DNA from: Saccharothrix sp. NRRL B-16314 | Lineage (GTDB): Bacteria > Actinomycetota > Actinomycetes > Mycobacteriales > Pseudonocardiaceae | Length of the DNA: 64,000 nucleotides | Direction of reading: 5' to 3' | Assembly: GCF_000716595.1 (NCBI RefSeq) | Contig: NZ_JNXC01000030.1 | Span: 1 to 64,000, forward strand | In this document: piece by piece, positions 53,354-62,270 of the stretch | How positions within the stretch are numbered: position 1 is the stretch's first letter | Layout of the letters: the number at the start of each line of letters is the position of its first letter | The notes under the pieces: generated by a model | Told to the model about the DNA's origin: nothing | The model's database searches: none | Seen by the model: the letters and a program-made list of their open reading frames with translations, nothing else | Program-made: the position numbers and the translations under genes

Positions 53354-54455
53354 GATCCAGCTCTTCGACGTGACCAAGCGCTACGCCGGCGTTCCGACGC
53401 CCGCGGTGGAGTCCGTCAGCATGACCATCCCGGCGGGGGAGACCGTGGTGCTGGTCGGCCCGTCCGGGTGCGGCAAGACCACCACCATGCGGATGATCAA
53501 CCGGTTGATCGAGCCGACGTCGGGTCGGATCACCATCGACGGCGAGGACACGCTGTCGCTGGACCCCGATGAGCTGCGCCGGGGCATCGGGTACGCCATC
53601 CAGCAGGCCGGGCTGTTCCCGCACCTGACCGTCGGCCAGAACGTCGGCACCGTCCCGGGCCTGCTGGGCTGGGGCCGCGCCAAGGTGTCCGACCGGGTGG
53701 ACGAGATGCTGGACCTGGTCGGGCTCGACCCGGCCGAGTTCCGCGACCGCTACCCCCGGCAGCTCTCCGGCGGCCAGCAGCAGCGCGTCGGCGTCGCCCG
53801 CGCGCTCGCGGCGGACCCACCCGTGCTGCTGATGGACGAGCCGTTCGGCGCGGTGGACCCGATCACCCGCGGCAACCTCCAGGACGAGCTGATGCGGCTG
53901 CAGTCCGAGCTGCGCAAGACGATCGTGTTCGTCACGCACGACTTCGACGAGGCCGTCAAGGTCGGTGACCGGATCGCCGTGCTCGGTCCCCGGTCGCAGC
54001 TGCTCCAGTACGACACGCCCGAGGCGATCCTGGCCAACCCGGCCGACGACACCGTCGCGGGGTTCGTCGGTGCGGGCGCGTCGCTCAAGCAGCTCAGGCT
54101 GCGCCGCGTGCGCGAAGTCGAGCTGAGCCACGCGGTGACCGCGTCGGTGACCGACCCGCCGGCCGAGGTCGGCCGCAGGCTCGCGGCGTCCGACCGCCGG
54201 TACGCGCTGCTCCTCGACGCCCGCAACCGCCCGGTGAGCTGGGTCAACGCCCGCGACCTCGGCCGACCGCAGCCCGTCGGCGCCCCGGTGTCGCTCCAGT
54301 CGACCCTCCAGGACGCCCTGGAGGCCATACTCACCGAAGGCGGCGCGGCGGTCGTCACCGGCTCGCGCGGCGAGTACGTCGGCCTGGTCGAGATGGACGC
54401 CGTGATCGGCACGGTGCAGAAGCTGCGCGACGACCACGCGGAGGTGGGTGCGTGA
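53343..54455 (+). CDS. osmoprotectant ABC transporter ATP-binding protein (OpuCA-like)
   Basis: A 370-aa ATPase with Walker A GPSGCGKT, signature LSGGQQQR, Walker B LLMDEPFGAVD and a C-terminal region in the CBS position of OpuCA (about 255-365), which senses ionic strength in homologues. GTG 53343 overlaps the first permease gene; the stop overlaps the second permease gene by 4 nt. Confidence 0.93.
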   Translation: MASEIQLFDVTKRYAGVPTPAVESVSMTIPAGETVVLVGPSGCGKTTTMRMINRLIEPTSGRITIDGEDTLSLDPDELRRGIGYAIQQAGLFPHLTVGQNVGTVPGLLGWGRAKVSDRVDEMLDLVGLDPAEFRDRYPRQLSGGQQQRVGVARALAADPPVLLMDEPFGAVDPITRGNLQDELMRLQSELRKTIVFVTHDFDEAVKVGDRIAVLGPRSQLLQYDTPEAILANPADDTVAGFVGAGASLKQLRLRRVREVELSHAVTASVTDPPAEVGRRLAASDRRYALLLDARNRPVSWVNARDLGRPQPVGAPVSLQSTLQDALEAILTEGGAAVVTGSRGEYVGLVEMDAVIGTVQKLRDDHAEVGA

Positions 54456-55225
54456 CGGCCGCGACCTCGGTCCCGGCCGCGACCGCCCCACCGCAGCGGG
54501 CGGAGCGACTGCGCCTGCTGGTCCAGCCGCTCGTCGTGGTGGCGCTGGTCGGCGGCGTACTGCTCTGGGCGTTCGGCAGCGACCTCGACTCGATCGAGCG
54601 ACAGAGCATCAACGCGTCGGCCCTCGCGTCGGCGACCTGGGACCACCTGGTGATCAGCCTGGTGGTGACCGGGCTCGTCCTCGTCGTGGCCGTCCCGCTC
54701 GGCATCGTGCTCACCCGCCGGTGGGCGCGCCGCGCCGCACCGCTGTTCCTCGGCATCGCGACCATCGGCCAGGCTTCGCCGGCGATCGGCATCCTGGTGC
54801 TGTTCTTCCTGGTGTCGGGCACGGAGGGGCTGTGGGCGGCGGTGCTGCCGATCGCCTTCTACACGCTGCTGCCGGTGCTGCGGAACACGATGGTCGGGCT
54901 GCAGGGCGTCGACCCGGCACTGGTCGACGCCGGTCGCGGCATCGGCATGTCGGCCGGGACCGTGCTGCGCCGGATCGAACTGCCGCTGGCCGTGCCGCTG
55001 ATCCTGGCCGGGCTGCGCACGGCGCTCGTGCACGCGGTCGGCGTCGCCACCCTCGCGGTGTTCGTCAACGGCGGTGGCCTCGGGTTGCTGATCGACACCG
55101 GCTACAAGCTCGCCCGCGTCCCCGTGCTCGTCACCGGTGCCGTGCTGGCGGTCGGGCTCGCCCTGCTCGTGGACTGGCTCGGCGCGGTGGCCGAGACCTA
55201 CCTGGGACCGAAAGGGCTGCGATGA
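54452..55225 (+). CDS. osmoprotectant ABC transporter permease (OpuCD-like)
   Basis: A 257-aa permease of the same family as the first, with VLRNTMVGLQGVDPALVDAGRGIG and about six helices. It pairs with the upstream permease. Both ends overlap neighbours by 4 nt, fixing the gene order permease, ATPase, permease, binding protein. Confidence 0.92.
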   Translation: MTAATSVPAATAPPQRAERLRLLVQPLVVVALVGGVLLWAFGSDLDSIERQSINASALASATWDHLVISLVVTGLVLVVAVPLGIVLTRRWARRAAPLFLGIATIGQASPAIGILVLFFLVSGTEGLWAAVLPIAFYTLLPVLRNTMVGLQGVDPALVDAGRGIGMSAGTVLRRIELPLAVPLILAGLRTALVHAVGVATLAVFVNGGGLGLLIDTGYKLARVPVLVTGAVLAVGLALLVDWLGAVAETYLGPKGLR

Positions 55226-56196
55226 GGCGGATCACCCGACTGGCCGCCGCGGCGGTGGTGCTGCTGACGTCCGGCTGCGGGCTGGAGTCGTCGTTCGCGC
55301 TGCCGTTCGACGTGGCGCCCGGCTCGATCCGGCCCGTGCCGGAACTGGCGGGGCTGGACATCGCGGTGGGCTCCAAGGACTTCACCGAGAACCAGGTGCT
55401 CGGGTACGTCGCGGAGGTCGCGCTGGTCGCGGCCGGGGCCGACGTGCGGGACATGACCAACATCCAGGGCTCGAACAGCGCACGCCAGGCGTTGCTCACC
55501 GGCGACGTCGACCTGTCCTGGGACTACACCGGCACCGGGTGGATCAGCTACCTGGGCAACACGGACCCGATCCCCGACGCGCAGGCGCAGTACGAGGCGG
55601 TCCGCGACGCCGACCTGGCCCGCAACGGCCTCGTCTGGCTGGACTACTCGGCGATCGACAACACCTACGCCTTCGCGGTCACCGAGCAGTTCGCCGAGGC
55701 CAACGACCTACGCACCACCTCCGACATGGCCGCGCTGATCGCCGCCTCGCCGGACAAGGGCGTGTTCTGCCTGGAGACGGAGTTCGTCAGCCGCAACGAC
55801 GGGTTCCCGGGCGTCGCGCGGGCCTACGGCTTCGACCCCGCGGCGACGGAGGTCAAGACGTTCGGCACCGGCACGATCTACACCGCGACCTCGACGGGAC
55901 TGTGCAACTTCGGCGAGGTGTTCACCACCGACGGCCGCATCGTCGCGCTGGACCTGGTGGTGCTGGAGGACGACAAGAACTTCTTCCCCCGGTACAACGC
56001 CACGATCGTCCTGCGGGACGATTTCCACGCCGCCCACCCCCAGGTCGGACAGGTACTGGCGCCCATCGTGGCCAAGCTCGACAACGACACGATCCGGGCG
56101 CTCAACGCCGAGGTGGACGTCGACGGCCGCGACCCGGCCGCCGTGGCCCGCGACTGGCTGGTGCGCGAGGGGTTCGTCTCGCTGCCCGCGCCCTGA
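55222..56196 (+). CDS. glycine betaine/osmoprotectant-binding lipoprotein (OpuCC-like)
   Basis: A 324-aa lipoprotein (lipobox LLTSGC at about residue 20) with the OpuAC-type core: VGSKDFTENQVLGYVAE, LTGDVDLSWDYTGTGW and FCLETEFVSRNDG. It presents quaternary-amine osmolytes to the two permeases. ATGA couples it to the permease gene, and a strong bidirectional terminator follows. Confidence 0.92.
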   Translation: MRRITRLAAAAVVLLTSGCGLESSFALPFDVAPGSIRPVPELAGLDIAVGSKDFTENQVLGYVAEVALVAAGADVRDMTNIQGSNSARQALLTGDVDLSWDYTGTGWISYLGNTDPIPDAQAQYEAVRDADLARNGLVWLDYSAIDNTYAFAVTEQFAEANDLRTTSDMAALIAASPDKGVFCLETEFVSRNDGFPGVARAYGFDPAATEVKTFGTGTIYTATSTGLCNFGEVFTTDGRIVALDLVVLEDDKNFFPRYNATIVLRDDFHAAHPQVGQVLAPIVAKLDNDTIRALNAEVDVDGRDPAAVARDWLVREGFVSLPAP

Positions 56197-56214
56197 CCCT
56201 CGTCGTCCTGCCGG

Positions 56215-56263
56215 CGGCGTGACGGCACGCGAACCCATCGCGGTTCCGCGTGCCGTCACGCCG
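56215..56263. terminator. bidirectional terminator
   Basis: A perfect 17-bp stem (CGGCGTGACGGCACGCG at 56215-56231 with its complement at 56247-56263), extended by AACC/GGTT after a one-base bulge. It sits between the convergent osmoprotectant and GH43 genes. Confidence 0.85.
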
Positions 56264-56301
56264 GGTCGAAGGCGTGCGCTGGTGTGGCCGCCCTCGTCGG
56301 T

Positions 56302-57744
56302 TCAGACGCGGCTGATCTGGAACTGCTGGTTCTGCCCGCCGTTGCACGGGTACTGCTTGAACTGGATGTTGTCCTGCGAGCCGCTGGGCAGGTCGAGGCA
56401 CTTGCCGGAGTGCCGCGCGACCAGCCTGGAGTAACCCGACCCGACGTCGACGACGGACCACTGCTGGTTCTGCCCGGAGGTGCAGCTCCACTGCTGCACG
56501 GCCGCGCCGTCGGCCGTGCTGTTGTCGCTCACGTCCAGGCACTTGGTGGAGTGGCGGGCGATCAGCTGGTAGTACCCGCCGGTGGCCTGCAAGCGGAACT
56601 GCTGGTTGGTGCCGCTGCCGCAGGGGTACTGCATCAGCGCCGCGCCGTCGGCCTGGCTGACGTTGGCGATGTCGAGGCACTTGCCGGAGTGCCGCACGGA
56701 GATCCGGTTGTACGCCAAGGCCACCGTGCTGATCGTGCCGGTCGCCGTGTCGATGACGATCTGGCCGGCGTTCGACAGGGTCATCGTGGTGTCGTTCGAG
56801 AACGTGATCGGGAGCCAGACGTAGCTGGAGTCGCTCACCGGACCGCCCCACGCGCCGGCCCAGCGGTCGCCCATGTAGAGGTAGGACGTCGTCTGGGTGC
56901 CCTGGATCGGCAGCACGTACGCCGGTTGCGAGCCGTACGTGGTGGAGTCGCCCACGTTGCGCATCGCGCTCCAAGGGCCGGACATGCTGGTCGCGGTGGC
57001 GTACTTCGCCTGGTTCGGCGACCAGCCCGTCGCGCCGGACGTGAGCATGAAGTACACGCCGTTGCGCTTGAACACCGCGGGCGCCTCGCGGTGCCCGCCC
57101 GGCCACGGGTTGCCCACCAGCTGGGCGACGCCCCGGTAGTCGGCGTTGAGGCGGTAGATGTGCAGGTCGTAGTTCTCCCGCGCGGCCGAGATCATGTACG
57201 CCGTGCCGTTGTCGTCCTTGTACAGCGTGATGTCGCGTGACATGTGCTGGCCGAGCGGCCGGAAACTGCCCTGGTACGTGTAGTTCCCGTCCACTGTGGA
57301 CGAGTACGCCACGGCGGCCCGCGCCTCGCCGTAGTGCTGGCCGTTCTCCCAGTGCATCCACATGACGTACTGGCCGGTGGACGCGTTGTAGATGACCTTC
57401 GGGCGTTCCACCCAGGAGGTCCGCAGCTCCGAGTGGCTGTTCTGGGTGAGGACGTTGTTGCGGAACTCCCAGTTCTTCAGGTCGGTCGACCGGTAGACCG
57501 AGACGGCCCGGAACAGGTTGTCCGGGTGCCGGTTCTCGCCGAACCAGTAGTAGTAGCCGCCGACCTTGATCACTCCACCACCGTGCGCCTCGACGCGGCT
57601 GCCGCTGGTGTCGGTGAACTGCACACCCACGTCGACGGTGACGGGCGCGGCGTGCGCCGTACCGCCGGGTAGCAGCAGGGTCGCCAGGCCGACGGCCGCG
57701 GCGGTCAACGCCGCACGCCACCGCTTAGGGGACAAGCGGGACAT
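56302..57744 (-). CDS. secreted GH43 enzyme (exo-beta-1,3-galactanase-like) with CBM13
   Basis: A 480-aa secreted protein (signal cleaved after GTAHAA, about residue 33). The catalytic domain (about 40-345) has EAHGGGVIKVGGYYYWFGENR and SRDITLYKDDNGTAYMIS, typical of the galactan-acting GH43 group related to exo-1,3-galactanases. The C-terminal CBM13/ricin-B domain (about 350-480) has three repeats ending NQQF or NQQW. It would release galactose from beta-1,3-galactan outside the cell. ATG 57744 has GGAG upstream. The operator at 57883 matches that of the sugar importer. Confidence 0.88.
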   Translation of the reverse strand: MSRLSPKRWRAALTAAAVGLATLLLPGGTAHAAPVTVDVGVQFTDTSGSRVEAHGGGVIKVGGYYYWFGENRHPDNLFRAVSVYRSTDLKNWEFRNNVLTQNSHSELRTSWVERPKVIYNASTGQYVMWMHWENGQHYGEARAAVAYSSTVDGNYTYQGSFRPLGQHMSRDITLYKDDNGTAYMISAARENYDLHIYRLNADYRGVAQLVGNPWPGGHREAPAVFKRNGVYFMLTSGATGWSPNQAKYATATSMSGPWSAMRNVGDSTTYGSQPAYVLPIQGTQTTSYLYMGDRWAGAWGGPVSDSSYVWLPITFSNDTTMTLSNAGQIVIDTATGTISTVALAYNRISVRHSGKCLDIANVSQADGAALMQYPCGSGTNQQFRLQATGGYYQLIARHSTKCLDVSDNSTADGAAVQQWSCTSGQNQQWSVVDVGSGYSRLVARHSGKCLDLPSGSQDNIQFKQYPCNGGQNQQFQISRV

Positions 57745-58086
57745 TCTGGACTCCTTTGTCCGGCCCACCACAGGGACGAGAACGCCAGCGCCGGGCGTGG
57801 GCGAATCCGTGCGCTGGTGCATCGGGCCGCCACCCGGCCGCGTGACGCGTAGTCGATGGCGGGGTGCGTGCGTGGAAGTCCGTGTTTACGCAAACATCGT
57901 GCCGAGAATCCTGGCAGCGCCGAGGGATCGTCGTCAACCCTCACCTCGTCGTCTCGGGGGACGGCCGGCTCAACCCGTCCGGGTGCACCCATCCGAGGTT
58001 GGTTCCCCCGATCGGCGGGTATCCGAACTTCGCGTCAAGCAGTCGGCGCATCGACACCTGGCGGTTGTAGAAGGGCGCGATGCTTG
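57745..58086. other. divergent intergenic region
   Basis: A 342-base gap between the GH43 and DUF6292 genes. It contains the LacI-type operator at 57883-57898; no gene is credible. Confidence 0.5.
57883..57898. promoter_or_regulatory. LacI-type operator TGTTTACGCAAACATC
   Basis: The 16-bp core is identical (minus strand of site one) to the operator before the sugar importer operon at 35913. It lies about 139 bp upstream of the GH43 gene. Confidence 0.75.
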
Positions 58087-58545
58087 ATGGAACTGGACTT
58101 CGACGACGCGTTGGTGCTGGGGCTCCGCGGGTACGTCCGACTGGTGACCGAGGAGGTCGGGCTCAGCGGTGAGTGCTCGTACGTGCACGCCGACCCCGCC
58201 GCCGCGTACCTCGCGCTGGACGGCCGGCTGCCCGGGTTCCCGGACCGCGACGTGGCGCTGCTGTGGGACGAGGACGGCGGCTGGTCGGTGGCCGTGGAGA
58301 CGCACAGCGGAGAAGACCTCATCGTCTGCGCGTACTTCGGCGCGGACATCCTGCCGCCGCCTGCGGCCGTTGCCCGGTGGGTGCGCGGGCTGTTGCGCGG
58401 TGAACGGCGCCCCACGTCCCGGCCGGGGAAGCGGAAGGTGCACGGCGATCTCGTCCGACTCGTGGCGCCCTACGCCACGGCACTGCTCGTGCCGGCTCCG
58501 CGCACCGCGAGGCTTTCCGAAGCGGCGCCGGACGACGCCGCGTGA
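58087..58545 (+). CDS. DUF6292-family protein
   Basis: A 152-aa protein matching the DUF6292 pattern as I recall it: AYLALDGRLPGFPDRDVALLWDEDGGWSVAVETHSGEDLIV in the middle (core LALDGRLPGFPDRDVALLW), then FGADILPPPAAVARWVR. Family function is unknown; it is largely restricted to Pseudonocardiales-like actinobacteria. It converges on the STAS gene. Confidence 0.8.
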   Translation: MELDFDDALVLGLRGYVRLVTEEVGLSGECSYVHADPAAAYLALDGRLPGFPDRDVALLWDEDGGWSVAVETHSGEDLIVCAYFGADILPPPAAVARWVRGLLRGERRPTSRPGKRKVHGDLVRLVAPYATALLVPAPRTARLSEAAPDDAA

Positions 58546-58553
58546 TTCGGGGA

Positions 58554-58958
58554 CTACTGGTGGGCCATCGATCGCGCCGGACGGTGCTCGGCACGCAGCG
58601 CCGTGAGCGCGTCCTCAAGAGTGGGGTGGACGTCCACCGCCTCGTCGACCAGCGTGACGCGCAGGGGGTGCAGGACGGCACGCCGGTCGGTCACCACGGC
58701 GAACCCCACGCCTTCGACCTGCGTGCGCAGCACCGCCTCCACCAGGAGTTGGATACCGGCCGACCCGAAGAAGTCGGTCCTGCTGAGGTCGACCACCAGC
58801 CCCGCCGGCCGTCGGTCGAGCTGCGCGGCGATCAACGCGCGCACCGCGGCGTCGCTGGCCATGTCGACCTCGCCGATCACTTCGACCACGGCGACGCCGT
58901 CGTGGTCGTGGGCTCTGGTTGTTTCCACGGGTGTTGTCCCGGTACGGGTGTGGCTCAT
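58554..58958 (-). CDS. STAS-domain anti-sigma factor antagonist-like protein
   Basis: A 134-aa single STAS domain: VAVVEVIGEVDMASDAAVR (beta1-beta2), VVDLSRTDFFGSAGIQLLVEA with the phosphorylatable Ser in FGSAG. Such proteins switch anti-sigma factors in partner-switching. GGAG lies 5 nt before ATG 58958; the frame is open further upstream without domain support. A PP2C phosphatase able to act on it is encoded at 36146, but no anti-sigma kinase is seen here. Confidence 0.88.
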   Translation of the reverse strand: MSHTRTGTTPVETTRAHDHDGVAVVEVIGEVDMASDAAVRALIAAQLDRRPAGLVVDLSRTDFFGSAGIQLLVEAVLRTQVEGVGFAVVTDRRAVLHPLRVTLVDEAVDVHPTLEDALTALRAEHRPARSMAHQ

Positions 58959-59192
58959 GGACGCTCCTCGGTTCGCACGAGAACCGGCAACCGAGCTACT
59001 GCTCAACCCGAATCGTCGCTCCGCGCAGCTGTCATGGCTGGCCCACCCACCGTACGACGCCTGGTGAGGAACCACAACCGGGTGTGACACCGTCACCGTC
59101 GGTCACCGGTTCTTACGTCGCGACCGGTGACCAGCCGTCCGCGTGCCGACAGCACAACGGGGAACCCGGGAAGGAGAGCAGGACGAACCACC

Positions 59193-59402
59193 GTGAAGTG
59201 GAGACCCGTCGTGAAGCAATTGTCCGCACCGCGCAGGCGCGGCGGCCGTTGGGGGCCGTCGTACATGCCCGGTGCCCGCCAACCCGCTCCGCCGGACCCG
59301 ACGCTGCCCGAACCGGGACCGGACCAGCCCGTGCCACCCGGCCCCGAACCGAGCCCGATCCCGCCGACACCGGTACCCGATCCCACCCCGCCGCAGCCCT
59401 GA
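59193..59402 (+). CDS. small proline-rich protein
   Basis: A 69-aa protein: a basic start (MKWRPVVKQL) and a Pro-rich tail ending PTPVPDPTPPQP. GTG 59193 has GGAGAG and GGACG upstream. No family; probably a real small gene, though a downstream extension of repeat DNA cannot be excluded. Confidence 0.4.
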   Translation: MKWRPVVKQLSAPRRRGGRWGPSYMPGARQPAPPDPTLPEPGPDQPVPPGPEPSPIPPTPVPDPTPPQP

Positions 59403-59607
59403 CGCGGGGGCAGAGCGGCAACCGGGTCAGAGCAGCAACCGGGTTAGCGCCGCGACCGGACCAGGGCGAGCAACCCGACCAGCACCGTAACCCAGGTCAG
59501 AGCCGCAACCCGGGCCGCCACCCGGGCCGCAGCCAGATGGGGGCCGCAACCGGGCCAGAGCCGCGACCCAGGTCAGAGCCGCAGCGGTTCAGGACCGCGC
59601 TACCGGG
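59403..59607. repeat. degenerate short tandem repeat region
   Basis: About a dozen imperfect units around (G/A)GGTCAGAGCCGCAACC, roughly 15-25 bp each, span 59405-59600 between the Pro-rich protein gene and the CapA-like gene. Gene-free. Confidence 0.75.
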
Positions 59608-60687
59608 TCAGGGTCGTAGCCGGAGCGAGCCGTCCCGGTTGAGCCGGGTGCCCGGTCCGAACACCTGACGCAGGTGCTCCGCGTCCTCGACCGACGCGCG
59701 GCGCAGGCTCAGGCGGTGTGCGCGCATCGGGGTGATGCGGAGGTCGACCAGGTCACCGGTGCCCACGTCGACCGTGGCGAAGTACAGCGGGCGGAGGTCG
59801 TCGCGGTACTCCTCGTAGCCGCCGATCCCCTCGTAGTCGTTGACGAGATCACCGCAGCCGTAGAGGGCGAGCTTGCCGCGGTGGACCTCGATCCCGCGCG
59901 GGTGGTGCGAGGAGTGCCCGTGCAGGACGTCGACACCGCCGTCGAGGAGCCGGTGCCCGAACCGCACGTGATCGGCGGGTACCTCGTACCCCCAGTTCGA
60001 CCCCCAGTGCAGCGAGACCACGACGACGTCACCGGCCCGCTTCACCCGCCGAACGCGGTCCACGACCCAGTCGGCGGTGGCGTCGGACAGGTCCGGGAGC
60101 AACACGACCCCCGGGCGTTCACCGGTCGCGCCCCACCGGTGCGGCACGCCGCTGGACCAGTGCGCGCAGGCGAAGACGACCACTCTCGCAGCTCCGACGG
60201 GAACGATCGCGGGCGCCACGGCCTCACCCGGGTTCCTCCCCGCCCCGGTGGTCGCGATCCCCGCCGCGGCCAGCGCGTCGAGCGTGTCGGCGAGCCCCCG
60301 TCGGCCGAAGTCGAGCACGTGGTTGTTGGCCAGCGCGCAGACGTCGGGGCGGGCGACCGTGAGGCAGCCGGTGTTACCCGGCGCCATCCGGTAGTGCACC
60401 GCCTTGCCGAGGTCGACGTCGTCACTGCGCGTGATGCTCGTTTCGAGGTTGATCACCCGCACGTCCGGGTCGACGGCGTCCAGTTCGGCCAGTGCCTCGC
60501 CCCACGGCCACGCGAAGCCCGCCGGCCGGGGAACCGGGCCGCCGACCTCCTCGGCCAGGCCGACGTACCGACCGGCGTCACGCACGTCCCGCTCCCACAA
60601 CCGGGGGTCTCCCGGATGCGGCAGGATTTGATCCACACCCCGCCCGGTCATCACGTCACCGCAGAGGAACAGCGTCACCGAGGACAC
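59608..60687 (-). CDS. CapA-family (PGA_cap) metallophosphoesterase-like protein
   Basis: A 359-aa protein matching the CapA/PgsA-type fold: FLCGDVMTGRGVDQ at the start, NLETSITRS, ALANNHVLDFG and VSLHWGSNW/GHSSHHPRGIEV, the dimetal-binding blocks. No capsule synthesis genes are adjacent and no signal peptide or membrane anchor is present, so it is a soluble enzyme of unknown substrate. GTG 60687 starts directly at the conserved SVTLFLCGD. Confidence 0.85.
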   Translation of the reverse strand: MSSVTLFLCGDVMTGRGVDQILPHPGDPRLWERDVRDAGRYVGLAEEVGGPVPRPAGFAWPWGEALAELDAVDPDVRVINLETSITRSDDVDLGKAVHYRMAPGNTGCLTVARPDVCALANNHVLDFGRRGLADTLDALAAAGIATTGAGRNPGEAVAPAIVPVGAARVVVFACAHWSSGVPHRWGATGERPGVVLLPDLSDATADWVVDRVRRVKRAGDVVVVSLHWGSNWGYEVPADHVRFGHRLLDGGVDVLHGHSSHHPRGIEVHRGKLALYGCGDLVNDYEGIGGYEEYRDDLRPLYFATVDVGTGDLVDLRITPMRAHRLSLRRASVEDAEHLRQVFGPGTRLNRDGSLRLRP

Positions 60688-60824
60688 CTGGCGTCACCTC
60701 CGCCTGTCGGGCACGGCCAGTCCCCTCCACGAAGGCAATACCCACGCCCGACCTGCCGCGAACTCGCCCCGTTCGGTGGAGTGACAGGTCGCGGAACGGC
60801 GGGACCATGGGTCCGGGGGCCGCC

Positions 60825-62207
60825 ATGGAATTCGACCGCAGGACCTTCATCCAGGCCACCGGACTCGTCGCCCTCGGCGCGTGGGACCGCGACTGGGACC
60901 GGCTGCGCCGCGCGCTCACCGGCAGGCTGGTGCTGCCCGGTGACGACCTTTACGACACCGTGCGCCGGCCGTACAACACGGTGTACGAGCACCGGAGGCC
61001 GGCGGCCGTCGCGCTGTGCGCCGACGAGTCCGATGTCGCGCGCTGCCTCGACTTCGCCGCACGGGAACGGATACCGGTCGCCGCCCGCAGCGGTGGTCAC
61101 AGCTACGCCGGGTACTCGGTGCCCGAGGACGGGTTGGTCGTCGACCTCGCCGCGCTGAGCACGATCCGGGTGGACGACGACGGCCGGGCGCGGGTCGGCG
61201 CGGGCACCCGGATGATCGACCTCTACGACCGGCTGGCCGGTGCCGGGCGACTGCTGCCCGCCGGGTCGTGCGCGACCGTCGGCATCGGCGGGCTCACGCT
61301 GGGCGGCGGGATCAGCGTCGTCGGCCGCAAGTACGGCCTGACGTGCGACCGCTTGCTCGCCGCACGGGTCGTGACACCGGACGGCCGCTCGCACCGGACC
61401 GACCGGCACACCGAGCCCGACCTGTTCTGGGCGCTGCGCGGCGGCGGTGGCGGCAACTTCGGCGTCGTCACGTCCTTCACGTTCGACACCGCGCCCGCGC
61501 CCGAGGTGGTCGTGTTCACCCTGGAGTTCCCGGCGGGCGCGGCGACCGACGTGCTCGGCGCGTGGCAGGAGTGGATGGTGGGCACGCCGGACGGGCTGTG
61601 GACGGTGTGCAACGTCGGGTCGGGCACCCCGCCGGGAACGAACGTGGTCGGCACCTGGATCGGGTCCGAGCAGGAGCTGTCCCGGCTGCTGGACCGGCTC
61701 ACCGCGAAGGTCGCGCCGTCCACCCGCACGGAGGTGCCGATGGACTACGGCACCGCCATGCGGTACTTCGCCGGCTGCCTGCCCGCGTGCGCACCGGACG
61801 ACGGGTCGCCCTTCGTGGCCTCGTCGAGGATGCTGTACCGGCCGGTCGACCCGGCGCGGGTCGTCGCCCTGCTGACCGGTCGGCGGGCGGGACGGGCCCA
61901 GTTCGACTCGTTCGGCGGCGCCATCGGCCGGGTCCGGCCGGAGGACACCGCGTTCCCGCACCGGCACGCCATCAGCAGCGTGCAGGCGTACGTGGACGTC
62001 GTGGACGTCGACGAGGCCGAAGCCCGCCGCATCCTGGCCGATCTGCGCGACGGGCTCGGTCACCACACCGGTTACGTCAACTACATCGACCCCGACATGC
62101 CGGACTGGCAGACCGCGTACTACGGCCGCAACCTGCCCCGGTTGCGCCGCATCGCCCGCCGCTACGACCCGGACCGCGTGCTGGCGTTCCCGCAAGGCCT
62201 GACTTGA
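60825..62207 (+). CDS. berberine-bridge-type FAD-dependent oxidase
   Basis: A 460-aa flavoenzyme. It starts with a twin-Arg-like segment (DRRTFIQATGLVALGA), possibly exported. The FAD-binding domain has RSGGHSYAGYS (His for 8-alpha link) and GSCATVGIGGLTLGGG, with Cys in the position of the 6-S-cysteinyl link, so FAD may be bicovalent. The C-terminal BBE motif is WQTAYYG ... YDPDRVLAFPQG. ATG 60825 has GGGGG upstream; ATG 60807 is in frame too. A terminator follows. Confidence 0.9.
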   Translation: MEFDRRTFIQATGLVALGAWDRDWDRLRRALTGRLVLPGDDLYDTVRRPYNTVYEHRRPAAVALCADESDVARCLDFAARERIPVAARSGGHSYAGYSVPEDGLVVDLAALSTIRVDDDGRARVGAGTRMIDLYDRLAGAGRLLPAGSCATVGIGGLTLGGGISVVGRKYGLTCDRLLAARVVTPDGRSHRTDRHTEPDLFWALRGGGGGNFGVVTSFTFDTAPAPEVVVFTLEFPAGAATDVLGAWQEWMVGTPDGLWTVCNVGSGTPPGTNVVGTWIGSEQELSRLLDRLTAKVAPSTRTEVPMDYGTAMRYFAGCLPACAPDDGSPFVASSRMLYRPVDPARVVALLTGRRAGRAQFDSFGGAIGRVRPEDTAFPHRHAISSVQAYVDVVDVDEAEARRILADLRDGLGHHTGYVNYIDPDMPDWQTAYYGRNLPRLRRIARRYDPDRVLAFPQGLT

Positions 62208-62215
62208 CGATCAGC

Positions 62216-62259
62216 AACGCCGGTGGGGCGAGCCGAAAGAGACTCGCCCCACCGGCGTT
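62216..62259. terminator. bidirectional terminator
   Basis: A perfect 17-bp stem (AACGCCGGTGGGGCGAG at 62216-62232 with its complement at 62243-62259) around a 10-nt CCGAAAGAGA loop, between convergent genes. Confidence 0.9.
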
Positions 62260-62270
62260 GTGCTGTCAGG

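Noticed and set aside
59077..59100. A TGTCACA on the minus strand as a second ECF41 promoter
   Set aside because: There is no CGTC at the 16-bp spacing.
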